A DNA stretch of 58,044 nucleotides from Methanobacteriota archaeon (GTDB lineage Archaea; Thermoplasmatota; Poseidoniia; Poseidoniales; Thalassarchaeaceae): contig PSPW01000002.1 of assembly GCA_004195615.1 (NCBI GenBank), positions 1 through 58,044 on the forward strand, in the 5' to 3' direction. The translations under genes were made by a program, and so were the position numbers. How positions within the stretch are numbered: the stretch's first letter is position 1; each line of letters starts with the position of its first letter. This document shows positions 25,754-35,272 of the stretch, in pieces. The notes under the pieces are model-generated. The model was not told the DNA's origin. It made no database searches and was given only the letters and a program-made list of their open reading frames with translations.

Positions 25754-27187
25754 GTGGCAGTGAGGGTTTTCGACACTCGATCTCGGACAAAGAGGAAATT
25801 GGAGACCATCGAGGATGGCAAGGTTGGCCTTTACGCATGTGGGATAACCCCCTATTCACCGAGCCATATTGGACATGCGAGGCAGGCAATCTCCTTCGAC
25901 ATAATAGTGAGGTGGCTCCGAAAGAGTGGCTTCGATGTTAGCTACATCACCAACTTCACTGATGTCGATGACAAGATTATCGCCGTCGCCAATGAAGAGG
26001 GGGTTGACTTCTTGGAAGTCGCAAATAGGAATATCTCCGATTATTTCGAGTCGATGGATGCCCTGAACGTAATCAGGGCAGATGCTTATCCCAGAGTCAC
26101 GGAGACCATCCCGGAAATCATCGAGATGGTCGAGACCCTGATTGAGAAGGGTCACGCATATCTGGCCGAGGATGGGGTTTACTTCGAAATAGACACTTCA
26201 CCAGAGAAGTACGGCCAACTAACAGGCCAAACTCTGGAGATGGTGAGATCCGGAGCTGGAGGGAGGGTGGACAAAACCGGTTCTGGCAAGAGAGACCATC
26301 GAGACTTCGCTTTGTGGAAGATGGCCAAACCGGGTGAGCCTTTCTGGGAAAGTCCATGGGGAGAAGGCAGGCCGGGGTGGCACATTGAGTGCTCGGCAAT
26401 GTCACTCAAACATCTCGGCGAGAGATTCGATATCCATGGAGGCGGCTCTGACCTATTATTCCCACATCATGAGGCAGAGATATTCCAGTCCGAGTGCTGT
26501 CTGGGGCACGACCCAGTCGTCCAGTATTGGATCCACAATGGAATGATCAACATCGATGGGGAGAAGATGAGCAAGTCCCTGGGCAATTTCTGGACTATCT
26601 CAGAGGCATTGGAGAATGTTGACCCACTTGTACTCAGGTACACGTTGATTAACGCACCATACCGACAGCCTGTCGATTTCAACCAAGTAATGATTGATGA
26701 CTCGGAGTCCCATCACAATCGACTTGTAACTTGCTACGGGGAAGGTTTGTCGAAACATGGGAGCGGAGAGTGGAGTAATTTCCCAGACCTAGTAGAAGCG
26801 GCGAAGAGACTGGAAGAGGGGATGAATGACGACTTCAACACCAGAATTGCTCTAGTCGAGGTCCAAGTAGTATCCAAGTGGTTGCGGGGACTCCTAAACT
26901 CGGGATCTAGGAGCAACGAAATCTCAGGGGCTGTCGGATGGATCTCAGAATTCGCCGGAGATGTGCTAGGACTGCTGCCAACTAAAGAGAAGGCTTTAGC
27001 TAGAATGGAGAGCCATGAGAGTGTGAAGGATGAAGTGGCTCCCAAGGTCGGGAATCTGTTGGCTGAGAGGGAGAGTGCAAGGAAATCCAAGGATTGGGGG
27101 CGGGCTGACGAAATACGGGACGAGTTAGCAGGCATGGGAGTAATCGTTGAGGATGGCCCGAACGGGGCGACATGGAGGATTGAGTAG
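25754..27187 (+). CDS. cysS: Cysteinyl-tRNA synthetase
   Basis: Class I synthetase charging tRNA-Cys. It has 477 residues. The HIGH motif is SHIGHAR (~residue 38) after the zinc ligand in YACGITPYSP. Other zinc/active-site elements are GWHIECSAMS and HGGGSDLLFPHHEAE, and the KMSKS loop is GEKMSKSLGN (~residue 270). The C-terminal anticodon-binding part ends RADEIRDELAGMGVIVEDG, typical of CysS. The start is a GTG at 25754 giving MAVRVFDT. It follows the amidotransferase-like gene closely. Confidence 0.97.
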   Translation: MAVRVFDTRSRTKRKLETIEDGKVGLYACGITPYSPSHIGHARQAISFDIIVRWLRKSGFDVSYITNFTDVDDKIIAVANEEGVDFLEVANRNISDYFESMDALNVIRADAYPRVTETIPEIIEMVETLIEKGHAYLAEDGVYFEIDTSPEKYGQLTGQTLEMVRSGAGGRVDKTGSGKRDHRDFALWKMAKPGEPFWESPWGEGRPGWHIECSAMSLKHLGERFDIHGGGSDLLFPHHEAEIFQSECCLGHDPVVQYWIHNGMINIDGEKMSKSLGNFWTISEALENVDPLVLRYTLINAPYRQPVDFNQVMIDDSESHHNRLVTCYGEGLSKHGSGEWSNFPDLVEAAKRLEEGMNDDFNTRIALVEVQVVSKWLRGLLNSGSRSNEISGAVGWISEFAGDVLGLLPTKEKALARMESHESVKDEVAPKVGNLLAERESARKSKDWGRADEIRDELAGMGVIVEDGPNGATWRIE

Positions 27188-27207
27188 TCATCAATTCTGT
27201 GAAAGTG

Positions 27208-27218
27208 CGATATAATAC
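27208..27218 (+). promoter_or_regulatory. TATA box of the Asp-box lipoprotein gene
   Basis: GCGATATAATA lies about 20-28 bases before the GTG start at 27236. This spacing fits a leaderless archaeal transcript and supports that start codon. Confidence 0.5.
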
Positions 27219-27235
27219 CATCATTACGGCAGTTC

Positions 27236-28660
27236 GTGATCTCACCGAGTACGAGACGTATCATAGCCTCCCTCGCTATGGTACTGATGATCGTGATTCC
27301 GGGGTGCCTGGAGGAAGTGACCTCAAAGGAAGAGGGAGTCGACTGGGGTCGAGACTACTACCTAATCGACCCGAGCGGCCAAGAGGACACTAGGGATTTC
27401 GTTGTGGCTGACCCGATGGAGAACCAGACGTGGGGTAACGCGACATGGGCGGTCTTCGGTAATGAGCAAGGAGGGAACTGCTGCGAGCACTACCTAGCAG
27501 CGACCAAGGAAGGTTGGATCCTCAACTTTGGGGGAGAGTACCCCACTTGGTCAGAGGACAGGGGGCTGACTTGGCAGGAGTACCGGCCCTCAATTTTCTC
27601 GCAGATAGGGTGCATGGAGCCCAAGCCGACGGTCCCCGGCCAAGAGGGTTTGGGCGAGGGGAGCATCGTACAGGCGACAAACGGAGACCTGATCTCCATG
27701 GGTTGGTTTCCCTACCCTAGTTCAAGCGGTGCGGATCAGTTCTACGCTTTCTTCTACGACGCGGAGGACGCGGAGTGGAGCTGGTGCTTCAACAGGACTC
27801 CTGAGCCTTTCTACGACCGCTCTTGGCAGGTTGAGGTGATTGGTCCCATCAACGGAGGGCTATACGGCAACGGCCCATGGGCCAGTCTGGTCATTTCCAA
27901 CTTCTGGCATCAGGTCCAAAATGTCGGCGGGCAGATCTCAACTGACGGGCTGAACTACGACTACTTCGATTTCCCGGATAGGGACGAAAGTCTCGAGGTG
28001 ATAGAGGTCGATCTGAACCCCGACAGTCTCGGCTGGGAGTGGGACTTCACAAAGCCGCATAAGGAGATGAGGGCTTTTCCAGTCCCATCGGGCGGCCTAT
28101 ACTTCCCGAGCTACTTCATAGACGGGAGCGATGCCTATCTGGACACGTCTCTGAACTGGTGGACCGGAGTTACTCTGAATGGCTCCTCGCTGCCCTCGCA
28201 ATACTGCTCCTTCGACTCTTCAACAGCCCTCCATTGCGTCAGCGCGAGTCAGGCCTCTCTGATGCACATGATGTCATGGGATGGAGGGGAGACATGGGAG
28301 AACCGGACATACAACCTGTCTGAAAAGGCCACGGAGATTGAGGAGTGGGAGTTTCATTCTAGCGGAGTGCACGACCTTTTCGTGCTGAACGTGAGGTTTC
28401 AGAGCGCAGATGGGCCCGATGTTGACGTTGCCTATCACGTCCGTGAGTTCTCGCAGAGCATGGAGCCGGACATGCTCACATACCTGGGACAGGGGGATCT
28501 GGACTCGACCTCGGGGGCAGGGAATGACATCAGATTTGACTTTGCGAGTATGGGGATTCTACCCGACGGGGGGTCGTTCATAGCATACCATGACTCAACT
28601 GACCCAGACCCTCTCTTCGGGGTCGAAATGATGCTTCCTGAGTTATACCGCTTGGAATAG
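27236..28660 (+). CDS. Secreted lipoprotein with Asp-box (BNR) repeats
   Basis: A 474-residue exported protein starting at GTG. The signal peptide ends in a lipobox (MVLMIVIPGC), so Cys24 is probably lipidated and the protein tethered outside the membrane. At least two Asp-box motifs are seen, WSEDRGLTW (~residue 104) and SWDGGETW (~350), the S-x-D-x-G-x-T-W turn of sialidase-type beta propellers. Paired cysteines (NCCEH, GCMEP, WCFN) may form disulfides. These proteins bind or cleave glycans or are surface propellers without known activity. Function is not assigned. It lies convergent to IleRS with only seven bases between them. Confidence 0.8.
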   Translation: MISPSTRRIIASLAMVLMIVIPGCLEEVTSKEEGVDWGRDYYLIDPSGQEDTRDFVVADPMENQTWGNATWAVFGNEQGGNCCEHYLAATKEGWILNFGGEYPTWSEDRGLTWQEYRPSIFSQIGCMEPKPTVPGQEGLGEGSIVQATNGDLISMGWFPYPSSSGADQFYAFFYDAEDAEWSWCFNRTPEPFYDRSWQVEVIGPINGGLYGNGPWASLVISNFWHQVQNVGGQISTDGLNYDYFDFPDRDESLEVIEVDLNPDSLGWEWDFTKPHKEMRAFPVPSGGLYFPSYFIDGSDAYLDTSLNWWTGVTLNGSSLPSQYCSFDSSTALHCVSASQASLMHMMSWDGGETWENRTYNLSEKATEIEEWEFHSSGVHDLFVLNVRFQSADGPDVDVAYHVREFSQSMEPDMLTYLGQGDLDSTSGAGNDIRFDFASMGILPDGGSFIAYHDSTDPDPLFGVEMMLPELYRLE

Positions 28661-28667
28661 TGCATAG

Positions 28668-31600
28668 TCACTGAATCTGGAATGAAACAGTGGTCCCGTC
28701 GACCTCGAAGATGTCGGCATTACTGGATGGTTTTCCTTCGTTCAACGAATGCTCTCCTGCCCTCGTCTCTATGATTACGTGCTCCCAGTCACTGTTTTCC
28801 AATGCCAACCCCTTAACCCATACCGAGAGACTGATCGAGGACTCAACTTGGAGGTTCATTTCCTTGCGCTTGGCTTGAATCCTGCGTGTGATGTCCCTGG
28901 CCATACCCTTGGATAGGAGAGCCGAATCGATGTGCATGTCGAGAACGATTGAAACATCCCCCTCGTCGAAAGAGATCTTCTGAGCCGCGAACCCTTCTTT
29001 CTCTACCCTCCTTATCTCTATGTCATCCATTGTAATCTCATAACCACCTAGAGCGGCTATTCCTGCCTCTATCTCCAGCAGGAGTTCCTCTGGATCGGCC
29101 ATATCCAGTTGGGCTAGAACAGAAGGCAGGTCAGAGCGGCATTTCGCACCTAGGACCTTCCGATTTGGCTCGAGGGCAATCTTCTGGAAGGCATCAAGGT
29201 CGGCCTCAGTAGTTAGTACCTCGACATTGAGTTCCTCTGCTAGGATGTCGTTGAATCTCGAGATGTCGGGACCTCCGACTATCCATCCTGTTTGGCAGGG
29301 TAGTCTCTGTCTCCTGCTGGATTCGACTCGAATTCTCCTCCCAGCCTCCGCAAGGGAACGGACCAGCGACATCTCCTGCTCGATCCCGAAGTCACGAGTG
29401 GGGAGTGCGCGGTCGACAAGGTCTGATCCAATTGGCCAGTCTGTCAAGTGGACTGAGGTTCCGGTGAGGCCTCTATGGATGGCATCTGGCATGAATGGAG
29501 AGATCGGAGCCATTAGTCTGCATACAATCAGGAGAACTTCGTGCAAGGTGTGTTGGCAAGCCCTCTTGTCATTGCTGTCGGACTCTTCCCAGAGCCTTCT
29601 CCTGGATCTTCTGACATACCAATTTGAAAGATCGTTGACGACAAAATCCTCCAAACTTCTTCCAGCCTTGTGGAAGTCCCATGAGACGAAGTTTTTGTGG
29701 AATTCGTCTGCCATTTCTGTAATCTTAGAGAGAATCCACCTATCTAGCGGGCTTCTGTCGGACGGAGGGACAAAACCAGACTGATCTTCTGGATTGAAAC
29801 CATCGAGTGAAGCGTAGTCGGCATGGAATCGGTAAACATTCCAAAGAGTGAGGAACATCTTTGCGTATGACTCCCTTACTCCATTAGGGTCGAAATTTGT
29901 CGGGGACCATGGAGCACTCTGAGTAGTCATGTACCACCTGATCGAATCAGCGCCCTCCTTGTTGAAGTGGTCCCACGGATTGACGACGTTGCCCTTGGAC
30001 TTACTCATTTTCTTACCTTCCTTGTCGAGGATGTGTCCAAGAGAAAGGCAACGTCTGTAACAGGGCTCATCAAACACGGTTGTCGCTACGGCTAGGAGTG
30101 AGTAGAACCAACCTCTGGTCTGATCTACAGCCTCGCAGATATAGTCCACTGGGAATGAACCAGAGAATTTCTCATCGTTTTCGAAAGGATAATGCCACTG
30201 GGCGAAAGAAGCACAACCGGAGTCGAACCAGCAATCCATCACATAGGGTTCTCTAGCCATCTCTCCTTGGCATTCTTCTGATGGGCAGACAAGTCTGACG
30301 TCGTCCACGTATGGACGATGCAACTCAGGTGGCTGTGGCGAAGATTCAGTCTTCATAGAGGTCATCTCCTCGATACTCCCAATACAGTGCTCGAGACCGC
30401 AATCGGGACAAATCCAGACTGGTAACGGAGTACCCCAGAATCTCTCCCTGCTTATCGCCCAGTCCTTGATGTTAGATAGCCACTCCCCCATCCTCTTCGT
30501 CCCGGTCCACTCTGGGGCCCACTCCACACTTTCATTGTGAGTGAGTATCTGCTCCCGCACCGCAGTCATTCTGACGAACCAACTGTCCATTGCATAGTAC
30601 AGAAGCGGATGGTCAGTCCTCCAACAGTGAGGATAGTCGTGAGTGTAGGTGTGCTCCCTGTACAATAGCCCCTTTTCTACAAGGAGATTGATGATGTCAT
30701 CATCGCATTCCTTGACATAACGGCCATCGAGTTGTTCGTGAATCCCTTCGACGAAAGCTCCATCCATACCAACGGTATGTTGTGCAGGGAATCCCTTTTC
30801 CATCCCGAGTCTGTAGTCATCCTCACCGTACATCACTGCAGTATGAACAACTCCCGTCCCATCGGTTGTCGTTACGAAATCGGCAGCAACTACTGTCCAA
30901 GCGGTCTTCGATTCTCCGCGATCAATAGCTTCGGGGAACAGCGGAGAGTAGGCCCTTCCAACTAATTCTGAACCGGAGAACTCCTCGACCACGTCGGCAT
31001 GGTTCCTGAGGACACTGCCAATCAGATCCTTCGCCAAGATGAGTTCCTCGCCGACCTCGGCCCCTCCCCTTCCCCCCCATGATTTAGAGGGGGGCTCGGT
31101 GATTCTCACTCTACAGTAAGTTACCTCGGGGCCCACAGCAAGGCCAACGTTACCAGGAAGTGTCCATGGGGTAGTGGTCCATGCAAGAATCGAGGCTTTG
31201 TCGGATTCCAGTTTGAACTTGACAAAAACGGCTGGTTCAGATACTTCCTTGTACCCAAGTGAGACTTCGTGAGTGGAGTAACTAGTTCCAGTCTGAGGGC
31301 AGTAGGGGAGAACCTTGTGACCCCTGAAAAGAAGTCCCTTGTCGAACATCTTCCTCAGTGACCACCATGCAGACTCAATGTACTCATCGTGAAGAGTGAC
31401 GTATGGATCTTCCATGTCGACCCAGAATCCCATTCTCTCGGTCATCTCTCTCCATGCCTCCTCGTATGTCCAGACACTTTCCTTGCATTTCTGGTTGAAG
31501 GCCTCCATTCCGTAATTCTCAATTGCCTCATTCGACATTAGGTCCAGTTGCTTCTGGACCTCTATCTCAACGGGAAGTCCGTGAGTGTCCCAGCCTCCCT

Positions 31601-31850
31601 TTCTCTCGACAACATGCCCCTCCATTGTCTTCCATCGGCAAACCATGTCCTTGAACAGTCTAGAGAGGACGTGGTGAATGCCAGGGCGACCGTTAGCCGT
31701 TGGGGGGCCCTCGAGGAAGGTGAAAGGTGACTCAAGGTTCTTCCTTGATTCGATTGATTCCGAGAATGTTGCTTCTTCCTCCCACGTCTCCATTAAAGAG
31801 TTCTCCAATGATACAGGGTCTAGATTCCCAGGTGAGTGGGGCACAACCAT
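28668..31850 (-). CDS. ileS: Isoleucyl-tRNA synthetase
   Basis: Class I synthetase charging tRNA-Ile, 1060 residues. N-terminal FLEGPPTANGRPGIHHVLSR carries the HIGH-equivalent motif (HHVL). WDTHGLPVE, the editing domain TAVMYGEDDYRLG, CWFDSGCASFAQWHYP and KMSKSKGNVVNPWDHF (KMSKS) follow in order. The C-terminal region after ~900 is the longer archaeal/eukaryote-like tail with ITRRIQAKRKEMNLQVE. The ATG at 31850 leaves about 80 bases to the divergent HMA-fusion gene. It appears monocistronic. Confidence 0.97.
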   Translation of the reverse strand: MVVPHSPGNLDPVSLENSLMETWEEEATFSESIESRKNLESPFTFLEGPPTANGRPGIHHVLSRLFKDMVCRWKTMEGHVVERKGGWDTHGLPVEIEVQKQLDLMSNEAIENYGMEAFNQKCKESVWTYEEAWREMTERMGFWVDMEDPYVTLHDEYIESAWWSLRKMFDKGLLFRGHKVLPYCPQTGTSYSTHEVSLGYKEVSEPAVFVKFKLESDKASILAWTTTPWTLPGNVGLAVGPEVTYCRVRITEPPSKSWGGRGGAEVGEELILAKDLIGSVLRNHADVVEEFSGSELVGRAYSPLFPEAIDRGESKTAWTVVAADFVTTTDGTGVVHTAVMYGEDDYRLGMEKGFPAQHTVGMDGAFVEGIHEQLDGRYVKECDDDIINLLVEKGLLYREHTYTHDYPHCWRTDHPLLYYAMDSWFVRMTAVREQILTHNESVEWAPEWTGTKRMGEWLSNIKDWAISRERFWGTPLPVWICPDCGLEHCIGSIEEMTSMKTESSPQPPELHRPYVDDVRLVCPSEECQGEMAREPYVMDCWFDSGCASFAQWHYPFENDEKFSGSFPVDYICEAVDQTRGWFYSLLAVATTVFDEPCYRRCLSLGHILDKEGKKMSKSKGNVVNPWDHFNKEGADSIRWYMTTQSAPWSPTNFDPNGVRESYAKMFLTLWNVYRFHADYASLDGFNPEDQSGFVPPSDRSPLDRWILSKITEMADEFHKNFVSWDFHKAGRSLEDFVVNDLSNWYVRRSRRRLWEESDSNDKRACQHTLHEVLLIVCRLMAPISPFMPDAIHRGLTGTSVHLTDWPIGSDLVDRALPTRDFGIEQEMSLVRSLAEAGRRIRVESSRRQRLPCQTGWIVGGPDISRFNDILAEELNVEVLTTEADLDAFQKIALEPNRKVLGAKCRSDLPSVLAQLDMADPEELLLEIEAGIAALGGYEITMDDIEIRRVEKEGFAAQKISFDEGDVSIVLDMHIDSALLSKGMARDITRRIQAKRKEMNLQVESSISLSVWVKGLALENSDWEHVIIETRAGEHSLNEGKPSSNADIFEVDGTTVSFQIQ

Positions 31851-31930
31851 CGGTCAAGCGACAGATGAGTTCGTCTTGAACTTGAGGGGGAAGAAATTGG
31901 GATGAAAATTGTAAATTTGCAAGACTTCAA

Positions 31931-32617
31931 ATGCCCCATGCGTTAGTTGGTAATGTGACAGAGACGATTCGTCTTGACGTTGGAGGAATGACTTGTGATG
32001 GGTGCTCCAATCGAGTTAGAAATGTCCTCGAAGGGGTAAGGGGGGTTTCTTCGGCTGAAGTCAGCCACCTCGATGGATCGGCGATCATCCATCACGAGGA
32101 TGTTTCCAAGGACCTCCTAAGTGGGGCGATCAGGTCAATTGGTTACTCTGTAGATGGCAAGATAGAGGATTTCCACTGGGGAGATAGGAGCGTTTGGAGG
32201 AGTTCTGCAAGCAATACCAAGTGGTGCCTAGTTGGGTGTTCAGTAGGGGAATTCGGGACTCTAGCATACTACTCTTACTCCGGGATAACTGTAGATATAG
32301 AGCTATATTCTAGGAAATGGTACTTCTTTGCAATTCTCCCACTAATCAATGGCCTAGCAACGAGTGTGATGCTTGAGACATTCCTCCTTATTCGGGGTCA
32401 GATGGATTTTCGCAACGCATTGTCTACCGCACTGGGGATGTCTTTCATCTCGATGCTGATGATGGAAATCTCGATGGAATTTACTGACCTCCTGTTCACC
32501 AAAGGAGCATTGGGTCTGAATAATACTGCAGTGCCGTTGATGCTGTTTGTGGGCTTCCTTACTCCATGGCCTTACAATTACTGGCGTCTGAAGAAATACG
32601 GCATGGCTTGCCATTAG
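31931..32617 (+). CDS. Heavy-metal-associated domain fused to DUF4396 membrane domain
   Basis: A 228-residue protein. Residues ~11-75 are an HMA domain with the metal-binding GGMTCDGC (Cys22, Cys25), as in copper chaperones and copper ATPase N-termini. A short linker leads to a membrane part of about four helices beginning WCLVGCSVGEFGTLAYY and ending PWPYNYWRLKKYGMACH. I recall both ends from the DUF4396 family. The function of DUF4396 is unknown; the HMA domain points to copper handling or sensing at the membrane. NadE starts 10 bases downstream, so the genes may be co-transcribed. Confidence 0.75.
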   Translation: MPHALVGNVTETIRLDVGGMTCDGCSNRVRNVLEGVRGVSSAEVSHLDGSAIIHHEDVSKDLLSGAIRSIGYSVDGKIEDFHWGDRSVWRSSASNTKWCLVGCSVGEFGTLAYYSYSGITVDIELYSRKWYFFAILPLINGLATSVMLETFLLIRGQMDFRNALSTALGMSFISMLMMEISMEFTDLLFTKGALGLNNTAVPLMLFVGFLTPWPYNYWRLKKYGMACH

Positions 32618-32627
32618 GGGGGAGAGT

Positions 32628-33413
32628 GTGAAAGACTGGGGAAAAATATCTGAGGAAATCTCCATTTGGATCAGGGATTACGCCGAAAGGAATGATATCG
32701 AGACGCTAGTAGTTGGAGTTTCGGGAGGAATAGATTCGGCAGTGGCCTCCGCCCTCTCGGCAATGACAGGGATGGAAACTGTTGTTCTGAATATGCCAAT
32801 CCACCAGGACCCGTTGCAGTATGAACTCTCGAATCGCCACATTGAATGGATGAAGTCGAAGTGGGAGAATGTCAAGAGTAGGGATTTCGACCTATCTTTG
32901 ACCTACGACAAGTTTTGCTCGGAATTGAAGGAAGATGGGGTTTCCGAATTATCCCTTGCTAACTCTCGTGCTAGGTTACGGATGACAACCTTGTATGCCA
33001 TTGCTGGATCTAACAACGGCATTGTAGTTGGGACGGGTAACAAAGTAGAGGACTTCGGAGTCGGGTTCTTCACCAAATATGGGGATGGAGGGGTGGACAT
33101 CTCCCCCATTGCTGATTTATTCAAGTCGGAGGTGTGTGCAATTGGGAAGGAATTGGGAATTCTGAAGGAAATCCGAGAAGCGATCCCCACGGATGGTTTG
33201 TGGGAAGATGGGAGGACCGATGAGGAACAGATCGGTGCTTCCTACAAAGAGCTTGAGTGGGCGATGAAGGAGGTAGAAAACCCCTTGGAATCAGAGCTAT
33301 CGGAACGTGAGCAGGAAGTCTTGAATCTGTACATGAGGTTGCACACAACTAACTTACACAAGATGAGGCGCATACCCGTATTCAAGCTAAATTCTGACGA
33401 TAGAGGGAATTAG
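32628..33413 (+). CDS. nadE: NAD+ synthetase (ammonia-type)
   Basis: Last step of NAD synthesis: amidates nicotinate adenine dinucleotide with ATP. It has 261 residues, the length of the NH3-dependent form without an N-terminal nitrilase domain. The PP-loop is VVGVSGGIDSAVASAL. Further marks are ARLRMTTLYAIAG, VVGTGNKVEDFGVGFFTKYGDGGVDISPI, and the C-terminal TNLHKMRRIPVF. The start is GTG at 32628. It is followed directly, with no gap, by a 51-codon membrane protein gene. Confidence 0.95.
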   Translation: MKDWGKISEEISIWIRDYAERNDIETLVVGVSGGIDSAVASALSAMTGMETVVLNMPIHQDPLQYELSNRHIEWMKSKWENVKSRDFDLSLTYDKFCSELKEDGVSELSLANSRARLRMTTLYAIAGSNNGIVVGTGNKVEDFGVGFFTKYGDGGVDISPIADLFKSEVCAIGKELGILKEIREAIPTDGLWEDGRTDEEQIGASYKELEWAMKEVENPLESELSEREQEVLNLYMRLHTTNLHKMRRIPVFKLNSDDRGN

Positions 33414-33569
33414 ATGGACAAGAAAGAACCTCTCCGAAACTATGTCGGCAAGAGGCGTGGGCCGTATAGCGGCATGGTTCTGGATTCTATCTTCGATTTT
33501 CTCCGTCGAGCCGTAGTGGCAATGGTAATCGTGGGAATCTTCCTGATGCTTCTGCCAATCTTGCGTTGA
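33414..33569 (+). CDS. 51-residue single-TM membrane protein
   Basis: A short frame whose ATG directly follows the NadE stop codon. The product begins basic (MDKKEPLRNYVGKRRGPYSG) and ends in one hydrophobic helix (RAVVAMVIVGIFLMLLPILR). It stops one base before the end of the convergent gene. Family unknown. The abutting start and the positive-inside layout support a real coupled gene. Confidence 0.55.
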   Translation: MDKKEPLRNYVGKRRGPYSGMVLDSIFDFLRRAVVAMVIVGIFLMLLPILR

Positions 33570-33570
33570 T

Positions 33571-34434
33571 TCATTTATCCTGGCGATTCCCGACTTTTTT
33601 CTTGTACGCAGCATCAGAGTCTGCATCTGTCCAGCCATCCAAGTAGAGCCCCCCAGACTTGTGTACTCCCCCTCGGACATTTCCTTTCTTTGGTTTCCTG
33701 AAAAGATCCTTCTTCTCGGAATGCCTGCTGAATGCCTTCGGCATGCCGTCTCCACCCCTCTCCTGACTCATGAGGGAGTAGGCCCGCCATTCGGCTGAGG
33801 GACCGTCACTCGTCTTTTTCGAGGAATCCTCTTCCTCATCGGACAGGGAGAAGGCTAAGAATACCCCCAGGAACAGCAAGGGAAAAGAGGCGCAAAAAAT
33901 TGTCCTGCCAGTGGCAAAACCATCCACAATCCATTCGATAAAACGGAAAAAAAGAGACTGGTCGTCATTTTGCCCGAATTCCTGAGAGAGTCTGACGAAA
34001 ACATTTGATTCAAAACTGTAATTCCCTTCGTTGCAAAAAGATGAAGATTCATTGGTTGGATCAAAGCACAGCTGGCCGACGTAAATCATTTCTGCTACCT
34101 CTTCCCTCTGGGTCGAATTATCACATTGAGGATAGAAGAAGTCCACCCCTGAATCGTTAGAGAAGGTGATCTCAAGAATTCCACAATCATCCCAGATCCC
34201 ATCCCCATCATCGTCCAAGTATTGTCCAAAAGAGTATACTGCCCAGCCATTGTTGGATGGTGATTCAGTCTGCTCGAAGTGTAGAGTGGCACTTTGGCCC
34301 GAAAAAGCGAACTCCATTTCCACTTCTTCTTGGGAATCGAAGAAAGGTATCGTGGTTCCGGTGCCCATGAAAAATAAGCCAACAAAAATCATTGTGCCTG
34401 AAATCGCAAAGATCACTCTGGCTAGGGGGTGCAT
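33571..34434 (-). CDS. Membrane protein with extracytoplasmic domain, unknown
   Basis: A 287-residue protein. TM1 lies near residues 8-27 (FAISGTMIFVGLFFMG). An extracytoplasmic beta-rich domain with DDDGDGIWDDCG and paired cysteines (PQCDN, QLCFD, SFCNE) follows, then TM2 near 180-200 (FCASFPLLFLGVFLAFSL) and a Lys/Ser/Gly-rich cytoplasmic tail of about 85 residues. This layout recurs in membrane proteins of this lineage, but I know no function. It converges on the NadE gene pair and lies 33 bases downstream of another small membrane protein gene on the same strand. Confidence 0.7.
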   Translation of the reverse strand: MHPLARVIFAISGTMIFVGLFFMGTGTTIPFFDSQEEVEMEFAFSGQSATLHFEQTESPSNNGWAVYSFGQYLDDDGDGIWDDCGILEITFSNDSGVDFFYPQCDNSTQREEVAEMIYVGQLCFDPTNESSSFCNEGNYSFESNVFVRLSQEFGQNDDQSLFFRFIEWIVDGFATGRTIFCASFPLLFLGVFLAFSLSDEEEDSSKKTSDGPSAEWRAYSLMSQERGGDGMPKAFSRHSEKKDLFRKPKKGNVRGGVHKSGGLYLDGWTDADSDAAYKKKVGNRQDK

Positions 34435-34467
34435 GGGAGATTACCAGTAGTCGCAGGGCAAAGTCAC

Positions 34468-34863
34468 TCAAGTCAGTTGCGTAGCAAGGATTGCTGCTAG
34501 TAGCCAAACTCTAGCAATTCTTCGCCTCCGTTTGGGTGCCTTGTGAGAAATTGAAACTCGGAAAAGTGACAGAAATGAGATTAGTCCGAAAACTACTGTA
34601 ACCAGGAGAGCAGATTCCCCCAATCCCCAAACTGAGGCACCCTTCAGGCTTCCTGAGCCCGATGACTCGACCCCAGCATGGAGCATCATTAGTGACACTA
34701 GGCTAGTCAACTGTCCGACAATCAGTATAGGCGCCGATGAGTCGACTTTCGGCTTAGTCCATTCGTGAAATCTGGTCTTTTTTCTGGTTTTGACTTTGGA
34801 CTTACTCTCTTGGTAGGAAGAGTCGTCTCGATTGGACCATCTGGATCTAGGGGAAGTGCCCAC
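34468..34863 (-). CDS. Small membrane protein, unknown
   Basis: A 131-residue protein with a basic N-terminal 40 residues (KSKVKTRKKTRFHEWTK) and three hydrophobic spans (APILIVGQLTSLVSLMMLHAG, SALLVTVVFGLISFLSLF, RVWLLAAILATQ). The start is GTG at 34863. It is divergent from another small membrane gene and upstream of the 287-residue membrane protein. No family recognised. Confidence 0.6.
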   Translation of the reverse strand: MGTSPRSRWSNRDDSSYQESKSKVKTRKKTRFHEWTKPKVDSSAPILIVGQLTSLVSLMMLHAGVESSGSGSLKGASVWGLGESALLVTVVFGLISFLSLFRVSISHKAPKRRRRIARVWLLAAILATQLT

Positions 34864-34941
34864 GAGAGTCCATTCAGAGGGAGATATATTTGGTTATTGA
34901 TTTATCAGAAGATACTCAAACTGCCCCCCTCAGGGTCGGAT

Positions 34942-35271
34942 GTGGGATACCTGGAGTTCATTGAGGCTGCTTCATTGGGATTGTGTAGCTTGGCAACCTT
35001 CCTCTGGATGGCAATAGGGTCACTATCGAGGACAACAAAGAGCGAGATAATGGCACAGAGGGTAATCGCCACCATATGCCTAACTTCAGCCGCACTTCTA
35101 TTCTCACTACACTACTTCGGAGGCGAGATCTGGGGTTCCAAAAAAATAGCAAGACCCTTTGCGGTGATTGCAGTAATGATGGCATTGGCGTCGGTCATGA
35201 ACATCAAGGGGAAGGACGTCCAAGGCGAGGCAAACCCGCACAGTATAATGAAATCCCGGAATGAGGAGTGA
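34942..35271 (+). CDS. Small multi-TM membrane protein, unknown
   Basis: The open frame extends from 34765, but its first part overlaps the divergent gene and does not look like protein. I chose the GTG at 34942 (110 residues, MGYLEFIEAASLGLC); a TTG at 34897 is an alternative. Three hydrophobic helices are seen (SLGLCSLATFLWMAIG, ATICLTSAALLFSLHYF, PFAVIAVMMALASVM). AGATATATTT at 34882-34891 is a likely TATA element. The gene ends one base before the convergent NifU-domain gene. Confidence 0.6.
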   Translation: MGYLEFIEAASLGLCSLATFLWMAIGSLSRTTKSEIMAQRVIATICLTSAALLFSLHYFGGEIWGSKKIARPFAVIAVMMALASVMNIKGKDVQGEANPHSIMKSRNEE

Positions 35272-35272
35272 C

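Noticed and set aside
31850-31930. Regulatory site between ileS and the HMA fusion, such as a T-box or riboswitch
   Set aside because: The gap is only 80 bases and I see no stable stem series or conserved element.
34765-34941. N-terminal extension of the small membrane protein at 34942
   Set aside because: It overlaps the divergent gene, reads Gly/Ser/Arg-rich without membrane or domain pattern, and a TATA-like box lies inside it.
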